Source: an uncultured Burkholderiaceae bacterium (GTDB lineage: Bacteria > Pseudomonadota > Gammaproteobacteria > Burkholderiales > Burkholderiaceae). From it: a stretch of 27,611 nt of DNA. The notes under the pieces are model-generated. The model was not told the DNA's origin, made no database searches, and saw only the letters and a program-made list of their open reading frames with translations. Shown here one piece after another: positions 19,102 through 27,611 of this stretch. The stretch lies in the NCBI GenBank assembly GCA_937871985.1, contig CALMPB010000373.1:1-27611 (forward strand). The letters run 5' to 3'. The position numbers were made by a program, and so were the translations under genes. Position 1 is the first letter of the stretch. Each line of letters starts with the position of its first letter.

Positions 19102-19568
19102 TGACCCAGGCACAAGCGTTACAAAAAAAAATACAGAAAGGCGGTTTGCTCGACGCTTCCCGAACCAACAAGGACGAGGCCTTTCAGCACGCGCAAGAAT
19201 TGGGCATGACGGCTTTTAGCGTCGAGTGCGATCGAGCGCGCAGCCGCTCGGCGGTTCTGCGGGCCGTCGTCAAGGCCATCGATTACCCCGAGTTCTTCGG
19301 CGGCGATCTCGACGCTTTGTACGATTGTCTTTGCGATACCGTGCTCGACCAGAAAAACGGATTATTCCTGTGGTTTCATAACCTGCATTCCGGCGACCCG
19401 GCCCTGGCCGACGATGCGCAGGCCATCGTCAGCGTTTGCGACGACGTGGCCGAATTCGCCAAGAATAACGGGCGGTGCTTTGCCTTTGCGGTCGAACATG
19501 CGGGCAAACACCCCGATCCCGAACCCGGCGTGGCGCCGACCCCTTACTCGGGCGGCGAAACCGAATAG
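19101..19568 (+). CDS. barstar family protein (barnase-inhibitor-like)
   Basis: Barstar is the intracellular inhibitor of the ribonuclease barnase. The segment YPEFFGGDLDALYDCL (62-77) is strikingly like the barstar helix that plugs the barnase active site. Both key aspartates are kept (Asp71 and Asp75, matching barstar Asp35 and Asp39) while the intervening tryptophan is tyrosine. A central hydrophobic strand (NGLFLWFHNL) follows. At 155 residues it is longer than the roughly 90-residue classical barstar, with an extra N-terminal part and a Pro/Gly-rich tail. No barnase-like RNase gene is in the window. It overlaps the patatin gene by one base (TAATG), so the two are translationally coupled. 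A role as inhibitor or regulator of an unknown partner is inferred. Confidence 0.87.
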   Translation: MTQAQALQKKIQKGGLLDASRTNKDEAFQHAQELGMTAFSVECDRARSRSAVLRAVVKAIDYPEFFGGDLDALYDCLCDTVLDQKNGLFLWFHNLHSGDPALADDAQAIVSVCDDVAEFAKNNGRCFAFAVEHAGKHPDPEPGVAPTPYSGGETE

Positions 19569-19585
19569 GCCGCGCCCGCGGCTTT
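19569..19585 (+). terminator. weak hairpin after the barstar gene
   Basis: GCCGC (19569-19573) pairs with GCGGC (19578-19582) around a four-base loop, followed by TTT. It sits directly after the stop codon and converges on rsmE. The stem is short, so terminator function is uncertain. Confidence 0.3.
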
Positions 19586-19659
19586 GCCTTCGTGCATCGA
19601 GCCAGGCATGGCACGTGCCGAGGGGGAGGTTTAGTGCGGGCGCCACCCGCTTTATCCGG

Positions 19660-20397
19660 TCAGATCCAGCGTTTCAGGGCGGATACGGCCGAAATCAGCG
19701 CCAGCCCGGCGGTTTCCGTGCGCAGAACTCGGTTGCCGAATCGAACCGGCACTATCGCCGGCCGGCGGGCGGCCTCGGCTTGTTCCTCGTCGGACCATCC
19801 GCCTTCCGGCCCCACCAGCAAGGCAATGGGGCCTTGGCGGGCCGACAGCGCGGTTTCCAGGGTTTGCGGCGCGTCGGGCTGGCACAGCAGCGTCAGTTGC
19901 GCCGCCTGGTCGGCCCGGGTTAGATAATCCCGCAGCGAAAGCGGCGGATCGACCACCATGACGCGGTTGCGCCCGCATTGCTCGCTGGCCGATTGCGCAA
20001 CGCGCTGCCAATGAAGCAGGCGTTTGGCCAGTCGTTCCGCGCCCAGTTGCAGCACGCTGCGCTGGGCGGCAATGGGAGTGAGCCGGGCGGCGCCCAGCTC
20101 CACGGCTTTTTCCACGATCCAGTCCATTTTGTCGCCCGAGGGCAGGCCTTGCGCCAGCCTGATTTCGCCAGGCAGTTCCGCCTCGATGGCCTGGTGGGCG
20201 CCGGTTTGGGCATAGCCCTTTTTGCCTTCGGCAATCAATTGGGCCGGATACTGGCCGCCCCGGCCGTCGAACAGCACGATGGCGGAGCCCGGCTTCAGAC
20301 GCAGCACGCGCAAGGCGTGATGGGCCAGTTCCTGCGGCAATTCGATGAGCTGGTCGGCGTGCAGTGGAACAGGGCAGAAGAAGCGTGGTGCGGCCAT
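19660..20397 (-). CDS. rsmE: 16S rRNA (uracil1498-N3)-methyltransferase
   Basis: RsmE methylates N3 of U1498 in 16S rRNA within the assembled small subunit. The 245-residue product has an N-terminal PUA-like domain (about 1-70) and a C-terminal SPOUT (knotted) methyltransferase domain. Family motifs are [14 protein letters not shown] (90-103), SEQCGRN (138-144), [13 protein letters not shown] (193-205) and [11 protein letters not shown] (222-232), the last two lining the S-adenosylmethionine site. The ATG at 20397 is the normal start. It is divergent from tkt (172-base spacer) and convergent with the barstar gene. Confidence 0.96.
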   Translation of the reverse strand: MAAPRFFCPVPLHADQLIELPQELAHHALRVLRLKPGSAIVLFDGRGGQYPAQLIAEGKKGYAQTGAHQAIEAELPGEIRLAQGLPSGDKMDWIVEKAVELGAARLTPIAAQRSVLQLGAERLAKRLLHWQRVAQSASEQCGRNRVMVVDPPLSLRDYLTRADQAAQLTLLCQPDAPQTLETALSARQGPIALLVGPEGGWSDEEQAEAARRPAIVPVRFGNRVLRTETAGLALISAVSALKRWI

Positions 20398-20487
20398 AGG
20401 CGGATCTGGATGTCGAAGTGGGAGTAGTGTAAGGGTTTTGGCCCGTTTTGCAGAGGTTTGCCCCGGTGACAGGGGAATGTCAGCTCA

Positions 20488-20498
20488 GGTGGTAAAAT
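20488..20498 (+). promoter_or_regulatory. possible extended -10 promoter of tkt
   Basis: TAAAAT (20493-20498) is preceded by TGG, giving a TGn extended -10 element. No good -35 lies at 16-18 bases; GTGACA (20466-20471) is 21 bases away. Initiation near 20505 would give a leader of about 65 bases holding the stem-loop at 20530-20544. Confidence 0.45.
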
Positions 20499-20529
20499 TC
20501 AAGGCTTTGCAATCCTTATTGTCGGGGTT

Positions 20530-20544
20530 CACGCCGGCGGCGTG
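20530..20544 (+). promoter_or_regulatory. stem-loop in the tkt leader
   Basis: CACGCC pairs with GGCGTG around GGC, and flanking GGGG (20524-20527) can pair with CCCC (20551-20554) to form an outer stem. The structure ends about 15 bases before the ATG, close enough to affect ribosome access. No T-tract follows in terminator position. A regulatory role is inferred only. Confidence 0.4.
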
Positions 20545-20569
20545 CTTCAGCCCCCTTTGTGAGTTTTCA

Positions 20570-22615
20570 ATGAGCCAATCGCCCGTCCAAGATTCATCCA
20601 TGGCCAATGCCATACGCGCACTTGCCATGGATGCGGTTCAACAAGCCAATTCGGGGCATCCCGGAGCCCCCATGGGCATGGCCGATATCGCCGAAGCGCT
20701 GTGGACGCGCCACTTGCGGCACAATCCCGCCGATCCCGCCTGGGCCAACCGCGACCGTTTCGTTTTGTCGAACGGCCATGGTTCGATGCTTCTGTACGCC
20801 TTGCTGCATCTTAGCGGCTACGACCTGCCCATCGAGGAACTCAAGAATTTCCGGCAATTGCATTCGCGCACGCCGGGCCACCCCGAGGTCGGCATCACCC
20901 CCGGCGTCGAAACCACCACCGGCCCGCTGGGCCAGGGTCTGGCCAATGCCGTCGGCATGGCGCTGGCCGAGGCGCTGTTGGCCCGCGAATTCAATCGCGA
21001 CGGCCATGGCATTGTCGACCACTTCACCTATGCATTCGTGGGCGACGGCTGCCTGATGGAAGGCATTTCGCACGAGGCCAGTTCTTTGGCCGGCACGCTT
21101 AAGCTGTCCAAGCTTATCGTTTTCTACGACGACAACGGCATTTCCATCGACGGCGAGGTCAAGAACTGGTTCGCCGACGACACCCCCGCGCGTTTCGAGG
21201 CCTATGGCTGGAACGTGATACGCAACGTGGACGGCCACAATGTGGCGGCGGTCGATCAGGCCATCCAGCAGGCCAGGGATGCGGCCGCCGAGCACAAGGG
21301 CCCCACGCTCATCTGCTGCCGCACCGTCATCGGCAAGGGCGCGCCCCATGCCGCCGGCTCCGAAAAAGTGCACGGCTCGCCCCTGGGCGCCGACGAAATC
21401 GCCGCCACGCGCGCCGCCCTGGGCTGGACCAGCGCGCCGTTCGAAATTCCCCAACACATCTACCAGCGCTGGGATGCCCGCATCAAGGGCAAACTGTGGC
21501 AGGCCGAATGGCAGGAAAGCTTCAAGGCCTATGCCCAGGCGTATCCCGAGCAGGCCGCCGAATTCATGCGCCGCATGCGGGGCGAACTGCCGGCGGATTT
21601 CGCCGAGCAGGCGGCCGCCTTCATTTCCGCCACGGCCGGCAAGGCCGAAACCGTGGCAAGCCGCAAGGCTTCGCAATTCGCCATCACCGCTTTCGCCGAA
21701 CTGCTGCCCGAACTCCTGGGCGGCTCGGCCGACCTGACCGGCTCCAACTTCACCGACTGGAAGGGCGTGGCGCCCTTGCGGGCCGGCGACGGCGGCGTGC
21801 AGTTCGGGCGCCATATCAATTACGGCGTGCGCGAATTCGGCATGGCGGCCATCATGAACGGCATTGCGCTGCATGGCGGCTATCTGCCTTTCGGCGGCAC
21901 CTTCCTCACTTTTTCCGACTACTCGCGCAATGCCATCCGCATGGCGGCGCTCATGAAGCAGCGCGTCGTCCACGTGTTCACGCACGATTCCATCGGGCTT
22001 GGCGAGGACGGCCCCACGCACCAGTCCATCGAGCACGCGGCCAGCCTGCGCCTCATTCCCAACCTGCACGTCTGGCGTCCCTGCGACACCACCGAAACCG
22101 CGGTGGCCTGGCAGCAGGCGGTGCAACGCCCGGCCAGCCTGGGCATGCAGGTGCAAGACGGCGGGCCAAGCGCCTTGCTGCTGTCGCGCCAGAACCTGCC
22201 CTTCGTTACTCGCGACGAAACCGCCACTGCCGCGATCGCGCGCGGCGGCTATGTGCTGCGCGACGCCGCGAACGCCAAGGCCGTCGTCATCGCCACCGGC
22301 TCCGAAGTCGGCCTGGCCCTGGCGGCCCAGGAGCAATTGGCCGAACGCGGCATTGCCGTGCGCGTGGTGTCCATGCCTTGCACCAATGTCTTCGACGCCC
22401 AGGACGCGCAATGGCGCGAATCGGTGCTGCCCAAGGGCTTGCCGCGTGTCGCGGTCGAAGCCGGCGCGACAGGGGGTTGGTACAAGTATGTGGGCCTGGA
22501 CGGCGCGGTGGTGGGCATCGATACCTACGGCGAGTCCGCCCCGGCCGGAGTCCTATTCAAGCATTTCGGACTGACCGCCGAGCATGTGGCGCAAGCCGTC
22601 GAACAGATTTTGTAA
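20570..22615 (+). CDS. tkt: transketolase
   Basis: Transketolase moves two-carbon ketol units between sugar phosphates in the pentose phosphate and, where present, Calvin cycles, using thiamine diphosphate. The 681-residue product has all three domains. His30 in [11 protein letters not shown] contacts substrate/cofactor, and GDG (158-160) with Asn189 is the diphosphate/metal motif. The pyrimidine domain carries [17 protein letters not shown], which includes catalytic histidines. The frame opens earlier, but the ATG at 20570 ([10 protein letters not shown]) matches the family N-terminus; only a weak GAG precedes it. The gap gene follows after 15 bases, so the two share a transcript. Confidence 0.97.
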   Translation: MSQSPVQDSSMANAIRALAMDAVQQANSGHPGAPMGMADIAEALWTRHLRHNPADPAWANRDRFVLSNGHGSMLLYALLHLSGYDLPIEELKNFRQLHSRTPGHPEVGITPGVETTTGPLGQGLANAVGMALAEALLAREFNRDGHGIVDHFTYAFVGDGCLMEGISHEASSLAGTLKLSKLIVFYDDNGISIDGEVKNWFADDTPARFEAYGWNVIRNVDGHNVAAVDQAIQQARDAAAEHKGPTLICCRTVIGKGAPHAAGSEKVHGSPLGADEIAATRAALGWTSAPFEIPQHIYQRWDARIKGKLWQAEWQESFKAYAQAYPEQAAEFMRRMRGELPADFAEQAAAFISATAGKAETVASRKASQFAITAFAELLPELLGGSADLTGSNFTDWKGVAPLRAGDGGVQFGRHINYGVREFGMAAIMNGIALHGGYLPFGGTFLTFSDYSRNAIRMAALMKQRVVHVFTHDSIGLGEDGPTHQSIEHAASLRLIPNLHVWRPCDTTETAVAWQQAVQRPASLGMQVQDGGPSALLLSRQNLPFVTRDETATAAIARGGYVLRDAANAKAVVIATGSEVGLALAAQEQLAERGIAVRVVSMPCTNVFDAQDAQWRESVLPKGLPRVAVEAGATGGWYKYVGLDGAVVGIDTYGESAPAGVLFKHFGLTAEHVAQAVEQIL

Positions 22616-22630
22616 AACAGGAGAGTAATC

Positions 22631-23644
22631 ATGGCAATTCGCGTAGCAATCAACGGCTATGGCCGTATCGGACGCAACGTCCTGCGCGCTCACTACGAAG
22701 ACGGCAAGAAGCACGATATTGAAATCGTGGCCATCAACGACCTGGGCGACCCCAAGACCAATGTCCACCTTACCCGCTACGACACGGCGCACGGCAAGTT
22801 CCCGGGCACGGTCGAGGTCGACGGCGACTACATGGTGGTCAATGGCGACCGCATTCGCGTCCTGGCCAACCGCAATCCGGCCGAATTGCCTTGGGGCGAA
22901 CTGGGCGTCGATGTCGTGCTCGAGTGCACGGGTTTCTTCACCAGCAAGGAAAAGGCCGGCGCGCACCTGAAGGGCGGCGCCAAGAAAGTCATTATCTCGG
23001 CCCCCGGCGGCAAGGACGTCGACGCCACGGTTGTTTACGGCGTCAACCACAATGTGCTCAAGGCCAGCGACACCGTCATCTCCAACGCTTCGTGCACGAC
23101 CAACTGCCTGGCTCCGCTGGTTCAGCCCCTGCATGAAAAACTGGGCTTGCTGAACGGCTTGATGACCACCATCCACGCCTACACCAACGACCAGGTGCTT
23201 ACCGACGTGTATCACTCCGATCTGCGCCGCGCGCGTTCGGCCACGCAAAACATGATCCCCACCAAGACCGGCGCGGCTTCGGCCGTCGGCCTGGTGCTGC
23301 CCGAGCTCAACGGCAAGCTCGACGGCTATGCCATGCGCGTGCCCACCATCAACGTTTCCATCGTCGACCTGACCTTCGTGGCGAGCCGTGAAACGTCGGT
23401 GGAGGAAGTCAACGGCATTCTCAAGCAAGCTGCCAGCGCGGGCGCCCTGAAAGGCATCCTCGACTACAGCGAAGAGCCTCTGGTGTCGTCCGACTACAAC
23501 CACACCACGGTGTCCAGCACCGTGGACGCCGGCCTTACCAAAGTGTCGGGCAATCTGGTCAAGGTGTGCTCGTGGTACGACAACGAGTGGGGCTTCTCCA
23601 ACCGCATGCTGGATACCACCGTGGCGCTGATGTCCGCCAAGTAA
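22631..23644 (+). CDS. gap: glyceraldehyde-3-phosphate dehydrogenase, type I
   Basis: This enzyme interconverts glyceraldehyde-3-phosphate and 1,3-bisphosphoglycerate. The 337-residue product has the Rossmann start [14 protein letters not shown] (8-21), catalytic Cys155 in [12 protein letters not shown], His182 and the C-terminal [13 protein letters not shown]. The Asp in NDLGDP is not at the classical NAD-selecting position, so cofactor preference cannot be read with certainty. The possibility that it is an erythrose-4-phosphate dehydrogenase (Epd) is low but not excluded; the neighbouring tkt and pgk suit either. The ATG at 22631 has a strong AGGAG ribosome binding site. Confidence 0.95.
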   Translation: MAIRVAINGYGRIGRNVLRAHYEDGKKHDIEIVAINDLGDPKTNVHLTRYDTAHGKFPGTVEVDGDYMVVNGDRIRVLANRNPAELPWGELGVDVVLECTGFFTSKEKAGAHLKGGAKKVIISAPGGKDVDATVVYGVNHNVLKASDTVISNASCTTNCLAPLVQPLHEKLGLLNGLMTTIHAYTNDQVLTDVYHSDLRRARSATQNMIPTKTGAASAVGLVLPELNGKLDGYAMRVPTINVSIVDLTFVASRETSVEEVNGILKQAASAGALKGILDYSEEPLVSSDYNHTTVSSTVDAGLTKVSGNLVKVCSWYDNEWGFSNRMLDTTVALMSAK

Positions 23645-23660
23645 TTCCGGTTCAGTGCAA

Positions 23661-23688
23661 GACAAGGGCGGGGTATCCCGCCCTTGTC
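23661..23688 (+). terminator. strong 12-bp hairpin after gap
   Basis: GACAAGGGCGGG (23661-23672) pairs perfectly with CCCGCCCTTGTC (23677-23688) around GTAT, 17 bases past the gap stop. The stem is very stable but no T-run follows, so it may be an mRNA 3' stabiliser or processing site, or a partial terminator separating tkt-gap from pgk. Confidence 0.6.
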
Positions 23689-23811
23689 GTATCGCCGCGG
23701 TTTGCATCGTGTCCGGCAAGCCCGCGCATCCGGGCCAACCGCAAGCACTGGTCAAACCAATCGCCAGCGGCATTTTGTTGTCATTCTTTTCATTTTTTCG
23801 GTTCGATCTTT

Positions 23812-25011
23812 ATGTCTACAGTCAAAACCCTTAGCGCCCTGGCCAAGTCCGACGCCCTGGCCGGCAAGCGCGTGTTCATCCGCTCCGACCTGAACGTTCC
23901 GTTCGACGATGCAGGCCGGATCTCCGAAGACACGCGCATCCGCGCGTCGGTGCCGGCCATACGCATGGCGCTGGACGCCGGCGCCGCCGTGATGGTCACT
24001 TCCCATCTTGGACGCCCGACCGAGGGCACGGTTGCCGATGCCGATACCCTGGCTCCGGTGGCCGCCCGGCTTTCGCAATTGCTGGGGCAGCCCGTGCCGG
24101 TGGTCAAGAACTGGGTCGATGGGGGCTTTACCGTCGATCCCGGGCAGGTCGTGCTGCTGGAAAACTGCCGCTGCAATGTGGGCGAGAAAAAAGACGACGA
24201 TGCGCTGTCGCGCAAGATGGCCGCGTTGTGCGATGTATACGTGAACGATGCGTTCGGCACGGCGCATCGCGCCGAAGCCACCACACACGGCATCGCCCGC
24301 TACGCGACGGTGGCGTGCGCAGGCCCCTTGCTGGAGGCCGAGCTCGACGCCTTGGGCCGTGCCCTGGAGGAACCCAAGCGTCCCATGGTGGCCATTGTGG
24401 CCGGCTCCAAGGTGTCGACCAAGCTGTCCATCTTGCGCGCGCTGGCCGACAAGGTCGACCAGCTTGTGGTGGGCGGCGGCATTGCCAACACCTTCATGCT
24501 GGCCAAGGGCCTGGGCATCGGCAAGTCGCTGGCCGAGCCCGACCAGGTCGACCAGGCCGCGGCCGTCATCGACGTCATGCAGCAGCGCGGGGCCGGCGTG
24601 CCGATTCCCGTCGACGTCGTGTGCGCCAAGTCGTTCGGCGCCGATGCCGAAGCCACCATCAAGCCCGCAGCGGACGTGGCTGCTGACGACATGATTCTGG
24701 ATATCGGCCCGCAGACCGCCGAGCAACTGGCCGGCATCCTGGAAAAGGCCGGCACCATCGTCTGGAACGGCCCGGTGGGCGTGTTCGAATTCGATGCCTT
24801 CGCCAACGGCACCAAGGTCATCGCCCAGGCTATCGCCCAATCGTCGGCGTTTTCCATTGCGGGGGGCGGCGATACCCTGGCGGCCATCGCCAAATACAAT
24901 ATCTCGGACAAGGTCGGCTATATCTCGACCGGCGGCGGCGCGTTCCTGGAGTTCCTGGAGGGCAAGACCCTGCCCGCCGTCGATATCCTGCAGCAGCGCG
25001 CCAATGGTTGA
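23812..25011 (+). CDS. pgk: phosphoglycerate kinase
   Basis: Pgk transfers phosphate between 1,3-bisphosphoglycerate and ADP. The 399-residue product shows the N-terminal substrate motif [12 protein letters not shown] (22-33), SHLGRPTEG, the hinge and nucleotide region [26 protein letters not shown], and the ADP-binding [11 protein letters not shown] and [15 protein letters not shown]. The ATG at 23812 ([10 protein letters not shown]) fits the family start and length. It has no Shine-Dalgarno and follows a pyrimidine-rich leader (23769-23811), suggesting S1-assisted initiation. It lies 167 bases after gap with a strong hairpin between. Confidence 0.97.
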   Translation: MSTVKTLSALAKSDALAGKRVFIRSDLNVPFDDAGRISEDTRIRASVPAIRMALDAGAAVMVTSHLGRPTEGTVADADTLAPVAARLSQLLGQPVPVVKNWVDGGFTVDPGQVVLLENCRCNVGEKKDDDALSRKMAALCDVYVNDAFGTAHRAEATTHGIARYATVACAGPLLEAELDALGRALEEPKRPMVAIVAGSKVSTKLSILRALADKVDQLVVGGGIANTFMLAKGLGIGKSLAEPDQVDQAAAVIDVMQQRGAGVPIPVDVVCAKSFGADAEATIKPAADVAADDMILDIGPQTAEQLAGILEKAGTIVWNGPVGVFEFDAFANGTKVIAQAIAQSSAFSIAGGGDTLAAIAKYNISDKVGYISTGGGAFLEFLEGKTLPAVDILQQRANG

Positions 25012-25107
25012 GTCGGCTTTGCGGGCTTTGGTTGCGTTCGCGCAGAGCCGGGGCCGCGCAGAGTCGGCATCCAGGCGTTGCTTTTCAGGCTTAGGAAAGG
25101 GTAAATC

Positions 25108-25737
25108 ATGACTGAGTCACCCCGTTTGGTTCGTCGTCATCCCGACGATTTGCTGGTCGGCCTGGTGTCGGTTTCCGACCGGGCCTCCAGCGGCGTTTAC
25201 CAAGACCAGGGCATCCCGGCCTTGCAGGAGTGGTTGAACGGGGCCCTGGTTCAGGCGCCGCAATTCGTCACGCGGCTCATCCCCGACGAGGCGCCCGCCA
25301 TTTCGGCGGCTTTGGCCGAACTGGTCGACCAGCTTGGCTGCGACCTGGTGCTGACCACTGGAGGCACGGGGCCGGCGCGGCGCGATGTGACGCCCGAGGC
25401 CACGCTGGCGGTCGCCACCAAGGAAATGCCCGGATTCGGCGAGCAGATGCGCCAGATCAGCCTGAAGTTCGTGCCCACGGCCATTTTGTCGCGGCAGGTG
25501 GCGGTCATCCGCGAAACCCCGGATCACGCCGCGCTCATCATCAATTTGCCTGGCCAGCCCAAAGCCATCCGCGAAACCCTGGAAGGCCTGAAGGACGCCG
25601 AAGGCAAGCCGCTGGTGCCGGGCATTTTCGCCGCCGTGCCGTATTGCATCGACCTCATCGGCGGCCCCTACATTGAAACCCGCGACGAGGTCGTCAAGGC
25701 CTTCCGGCCCAAATCGGCCATCCGCGGCGCCAGCTAG
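25108..25737 (+). CDS. mog: molybdopterin adenylyltransferase (Mog/MoaB family)
   Basis: Mog activates molybdopterin by adenylation before molybdate insertion. The 209-residue product has the family fold: VSVSDRASSGVYQDQGI (20-36), TTGGTGP (83-89) with Asp93 in the following RRDVTPEAT, and NLPGQPKAI near residue 149. Length and the C-terminal extension fit Mog better than the shorter MoaB, though some MoaB proteins do the same reaction. The ATG at 25108 has a good AGGAAAGG ribosome binding site. It lies 96 bases after pgk, at the place where related genomes usually have pyruvate kinase. No other molybdenum cofactor gene is in the window. Confidence 0.93.
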   Translation: MTESPRLVRRHPDDLLVGLVSVSDRASSGVYQDQGIPALQEWLNGALVQAPQFVTRLIPDEAPAISAALAELVDQLGCDLVLTTGGTGPARRDVTPEATLAVATKEMPGFGEQMRQISLKFVPTAILSRQVAVIRETPDHAALIINLPGQPKAIRETLEGLKDAEGKPLVPGIFAAVPYCIDLIGGPYIETRDEVVKAFRPKSAIRGAS

Positions 25738-25757
25738 CCTGAACGTCTTGTGACCAC

Positions 25758-25869
25758 GCGCCAAAGCGCAGGCCCCGGACTTCAGTCCGAGGTCAAGCGA
25801 GGCCATGCCGATGCGGCGCCGAAGGCGCCCCCGCATTGTGGCGGAGAAGCTCCGGCCCTTGGGCCGGAG
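25758..25869. repeat. cluster of four hairpins between mog and fba
   Basis: Four consecutive inverted repeats are visible: GCGC/GCGC at 25758-25769; CGGACT/AGTCCG at 25776-25789; ATGCGG plus CGCC pairing with GGCG and CCGCAT (3-base bulge) at 25811-25836; and CTCCGGCCC/GGGCCGGAG with a two-base TT loop at 25850-25869. None has a T-tract. Together they may end the pgk-mog transcript, or form a mobile palindromic intergenic element. AGCGAGGC...GATGCGG (25796-25816) also occurs, closer together, at 133-147. Confidence 0.65.
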
Positions 25870-25899
25870 TGCTTCACAGGAATTCATCGTACGTTCAGG

Positions 25900-25905
25900 T
25901 AAAAT
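25900..25905 (+). promoter_or_regulatory. possible -10 element of fba
   Basis: TAAAAT lies 58 bases before the fba ATG, just after the hairpin cluster. TTCACA (25873-25878) is a -35-like hexamer but 21 bases away, the same unusual distance seen at tkt. This suggests that fba has its own promoter. Confidence 0.4.
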
Positions 25906-25962
25906 GGCAGGTATTCCTAATTAGCTATTCCTTATCAATCATTGCTTCCTGGAGGCCCACTC

Positions 25963-27027
25963 ATGGCCCTTGTTTCTATGCGCCAGCTGCTCGATCACGC
26001 AGCTGAAAATGGCTATGGCATTCCCGCGTTCAACGTCAACAACCTGGAGCAGGTTCAGGCCATCATGGAAGCCGCGGCCGAAACCGACAGTCCGGTCATC
26101 ATGCAGGCCTCGGCCGGCGCGCGCAAGTACGCGGGCGAGGGCTTCCTTAAATTGCTCATCCAGGCCGCGGTCGATACCTACCCGCACCTGCCCGTCGTCA
26201 TGCACCAGGATCACGGCCAATCGCCCGCCATTTGCCAGGGCGCCATCGACCTGGGCTTTTCCAGCGTCATGATGGACGGCTCCCTGAAGGAAGACGGCAA
26301 GACCATCGCCGACTACGAATACAACCTGGACGTTACCCGCAAGGTCGTCGGCATGGCCCACAAGCTGGGCGTGACCGTCGAAGGCGAGCTGGGCTGCCTG
26401 GGCTCGCTCGAAACCATGCAGGGCGACAAGGAAGACGGCCATGGCGCCGACGGCAAGCTCACCATGGATCAACTGCTTACCGACCCTGAACAGGCTGCCG
26501 ATTTCGTGCGCCAGACCCAGCTCGACGCCCTGGCCATCGCCATCGGCACCAGCCACGGCGCCTACAAGTTCTCGCGCAAGCCCACCGGCGATATTCTCTC
26601 CATTTCCCGCATCAAGGAAATCCACCAGCGCCTGCCCAATACGCATCTGGTCATGCACGGCAGCTCCAGCGTGCCGCAGGAACTGCTGGCTGAGATCCGC
26701 CAGTTCGGCGGCGACATGAAGGAAACCTACGGCGTGCCCGTCGAGGAAATCCAGGAAGCCATCAAGTTCGGCGTGCGCAAGGTCAATATCGATACTGATA
26801 TCCGCCTGGCCATGACCGGGGCCATCCGCCGCTTCATGGCCGAAAATCCTTCCAAGTTCGACCCGCGCGAATACCTCAAGCCGGCCCGTCTGGCAGCCAA
26901 GGAAGTCTGCAAGCAGCGCTACGAACAGTTCGGTACGGCCGGCAACGCCAGCAAGATCAAACCGGTGCCACTTGGCGACATGGCTCAAAAATACGCCGCG
27001 GGCGAACTCAAGCAGGTGGTGCAATAA
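25963..27027 (+). CDS. fba: fructose-bisphosphate aldolase, class II
   Basis: This metal-dependent aldolase cleaves fructose-1,6-bisphosphate into two triose phosphates, and runs the reverse way in gluconeogenesis. The 354-residue product begins [13 protein letters not shown] and has the active-site segment VVMHQDHG with His81, Asp83 and His84 (zinc and catalytic residues). Other markers are [10 protein letters not shown], the phosphate-binding HGSSSVP and [11 protein letters not shown]. Length fits the long class II subtype seen in Burkholderiales. The ATG at 25963 is chosen over an in-frame TTG at 25942 because GGAGG sits between them. purC follows immediately: the fba stop ends one base before the purC ATG. 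Confidence 0.97.
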   Translation: MALVSMRQLLDHAAENGYGIPAFNVNNLEQVQAIMEAAAETDSPVIMQASAGARKYAGEGFLKLLIQAAVDTYPHLPVVMHQDHGQSPAICQGAIDLGFSSVMMDGSLKEDGKTIADYEYNLDVTRKVVGMAHKLGVTVEGELGCLGSLETMQGDKEDGHGADGKLTMDQLLTDPEQAADFVRQTQLDALAIAIGTSHGAYKFSRKPTGDILSISRIKEIHQRLPNTHLVMHGSSSVPQELLAEIRQFGGDMKETYGVPVEEIQEAIKFGVRKVNIDTDIRLAMTGAIRRFMAENPSKFDPREYLKPARLAAKEVCKQRYEQFGTAGNASKIKPVPLGDMAQKYAAGELKQVVQ

Positions 27028-27611
27028 ATGCCTGCCTTGCATGAATCAGGCATCAAGTCCCTGCCTTTGCTGGGGCGCGGCAAGGTGCGCGATATGTATG
27101 CCGTCGGCGACGACAAGCTGCTTATCGTGGCGTCCGACCGTATTTCCGCGTTCGACGTCATTCTGGACGACCCCATTCCCGGCAAAGGCCAGGTGCTGAC
27201 CGAACTCACCGAGTTCTGGCTTGAAAAGCTGGCCCATGTCGTGCCCAACCATGCCACGGGCATCGATCCGTGCGACGTCGTCGCTGCCGACGAGCGCGAG
27301 CAGGTCAAGGGACGCGCCATGGTGGTCAAGCGCCTGAAGCCTGTGCTGGTGGAAGCCGTGGCGCGTGGCTACCTTATCGGGTCGGGCTGGAAAGACTACC
27401 AGGCCAGCGGCTCGGTGTGCGGCGTGGCCTTGCCGGCCGGCCTACGCCAGGCCAGCCGCCTGCCCGAACCCATCTTCACGCCGGCCGCCAAGGCCGAGTT
27501 CGGCTCGCACGACGAGAACGTGGACTTCGCCCACGTGGTGCGCGAAGTCGGCCAGGAAATGGCCGAGCGCATACGCGCGGTCACCTTGCAGCTTTACATC
27601 GAAGCTTCGGC
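27028..27611 (+). CDS. purC: phosphoribosylaminoimidazole-succinocarboxamide synthase (3' end outside window)
   Basis: PurC (SAICAR synthetase) joins aspartate to CAIR with ATP in purine synthesis. The visible 194 codons show the family start [29 protein letters not shown] (nucleotide-binding strands), [27 protein letters not shown], and [22 protein letters not shown]. The gene runs off the right edge, so the last third cannot be judged. The ATG directly follows the fba TAA with no spacer, so expression is probably coupled to fba, which supplies the upstream AT-rich context. Confidence 0.96.
   Translation, partial: MPALHESGIKSLPLLGRGKVRDMYAVGDDKLLIVASDRISAFDVILDDPIPGKGQVLTELTEFWLEKLAHVVPNHATGIDPCDVVAADEREQVKGRAMVVKRLKPVLVEAVARGYLIGSGWKDYQASGSVCGVALPAGLRQASRLPEPIFTPAAKAEFGSHDENVDFAHVVREVGQEMAERIRAVTLQLYIEAS

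Noticed and set aside
20594..22411. 605-codon open frame opposite tkt
   Set aside because: Antisense shadow with Gly/His/Gln-rich translation and no family match.
25012..25107. Possible pyk remnant between pgk and mog
   Set aside because: I see only short GC-rich direct repeats (GAGTCGGC, CGCGCAGAG) and no recognisable pyruvate kinase motif in any frame.

Overview
The window is a typical chromosomal stretch of a GC-rich betaproteobacterium. Gene content and order (queA-tgt-yajC-secD-secF; tkt-gap-pgk-fba-purC; ubiD, maeB, upp) and the protein sequences fit Burkholderiales, most likely Alcaligenaceae (the Bordetella/Achromobacter/Pusillimonas neighbourhood). The genus is inferred from recalled protein similarity, not from a search. 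Nineteen complete or nearly complete genes and one gene cut by the window edge (purC) are supported, nearly all housekeeping.

Layout. 1-513 has no gene. It holds a GC-rich hairpin and three copies of a 13-base direct repeat that look like the end of an insertion sequence lying mostly to the left, then an AT-richer spacer and the secF terminator. 514-6031 (minus strand) is a five-gene unit read queA, tgt, yajC, secD, secF: queuosine tRNA modification followed by the Sec translocon accessory complex. 6246-8458 (plus) holds dacB (PBP4-type carboxypeptidase) and upp (uracil salvage). 8623-10581 (plus) holds an unrecognised exported protein and a three-gene set resembling E. coli yqjD-yqjE-yqjK (DUF883, DUF1469 and a small basic protein). 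10666-12210 (minus) is ubiD, divergent from a membrane-anchored lytic transglycosylase (12369-13268). 13347-14513 (minus) is a class I aminotransferase, divergent from an eroded FAD-linked-oxidase-like gene (14586-15521). 15603-19568 (plus) is maeB, a patatin-like phospholipase and a barstar-family protein in one tight unit. rsmE (19660-20397, minus) is divergent from the central carbon block 20570-27611 (plus): tkt, gap, pgk, a mog/moaB-type gene, fba and the start of purC.

How the genes work together. tkt, gap, pgk and fba form a pentose-phosphate/glycolysis/gluconeogenesis block, and maeB links malate to pyruvate. The usual Burkholderiales arrangement has pyruvate kinase between pgk and fba; here a molybdopterin adenylyltransferase gene and a hairpin-rich spacer occupy that place. 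The Sec genes, dacB and the lytic transglycosylase are envelope functions.

I found no CRISPR array, tRNA, rRNA, prophage or complete mobile element. No clearly new system is evident. The best leads are the repeat array at the left edge, the coupled patatin-barstar pair, the degenerate FAD-oxidase-like protein, the unknown exported protein with four cysteines, and the mog/hairpin replacement at the pyk position.
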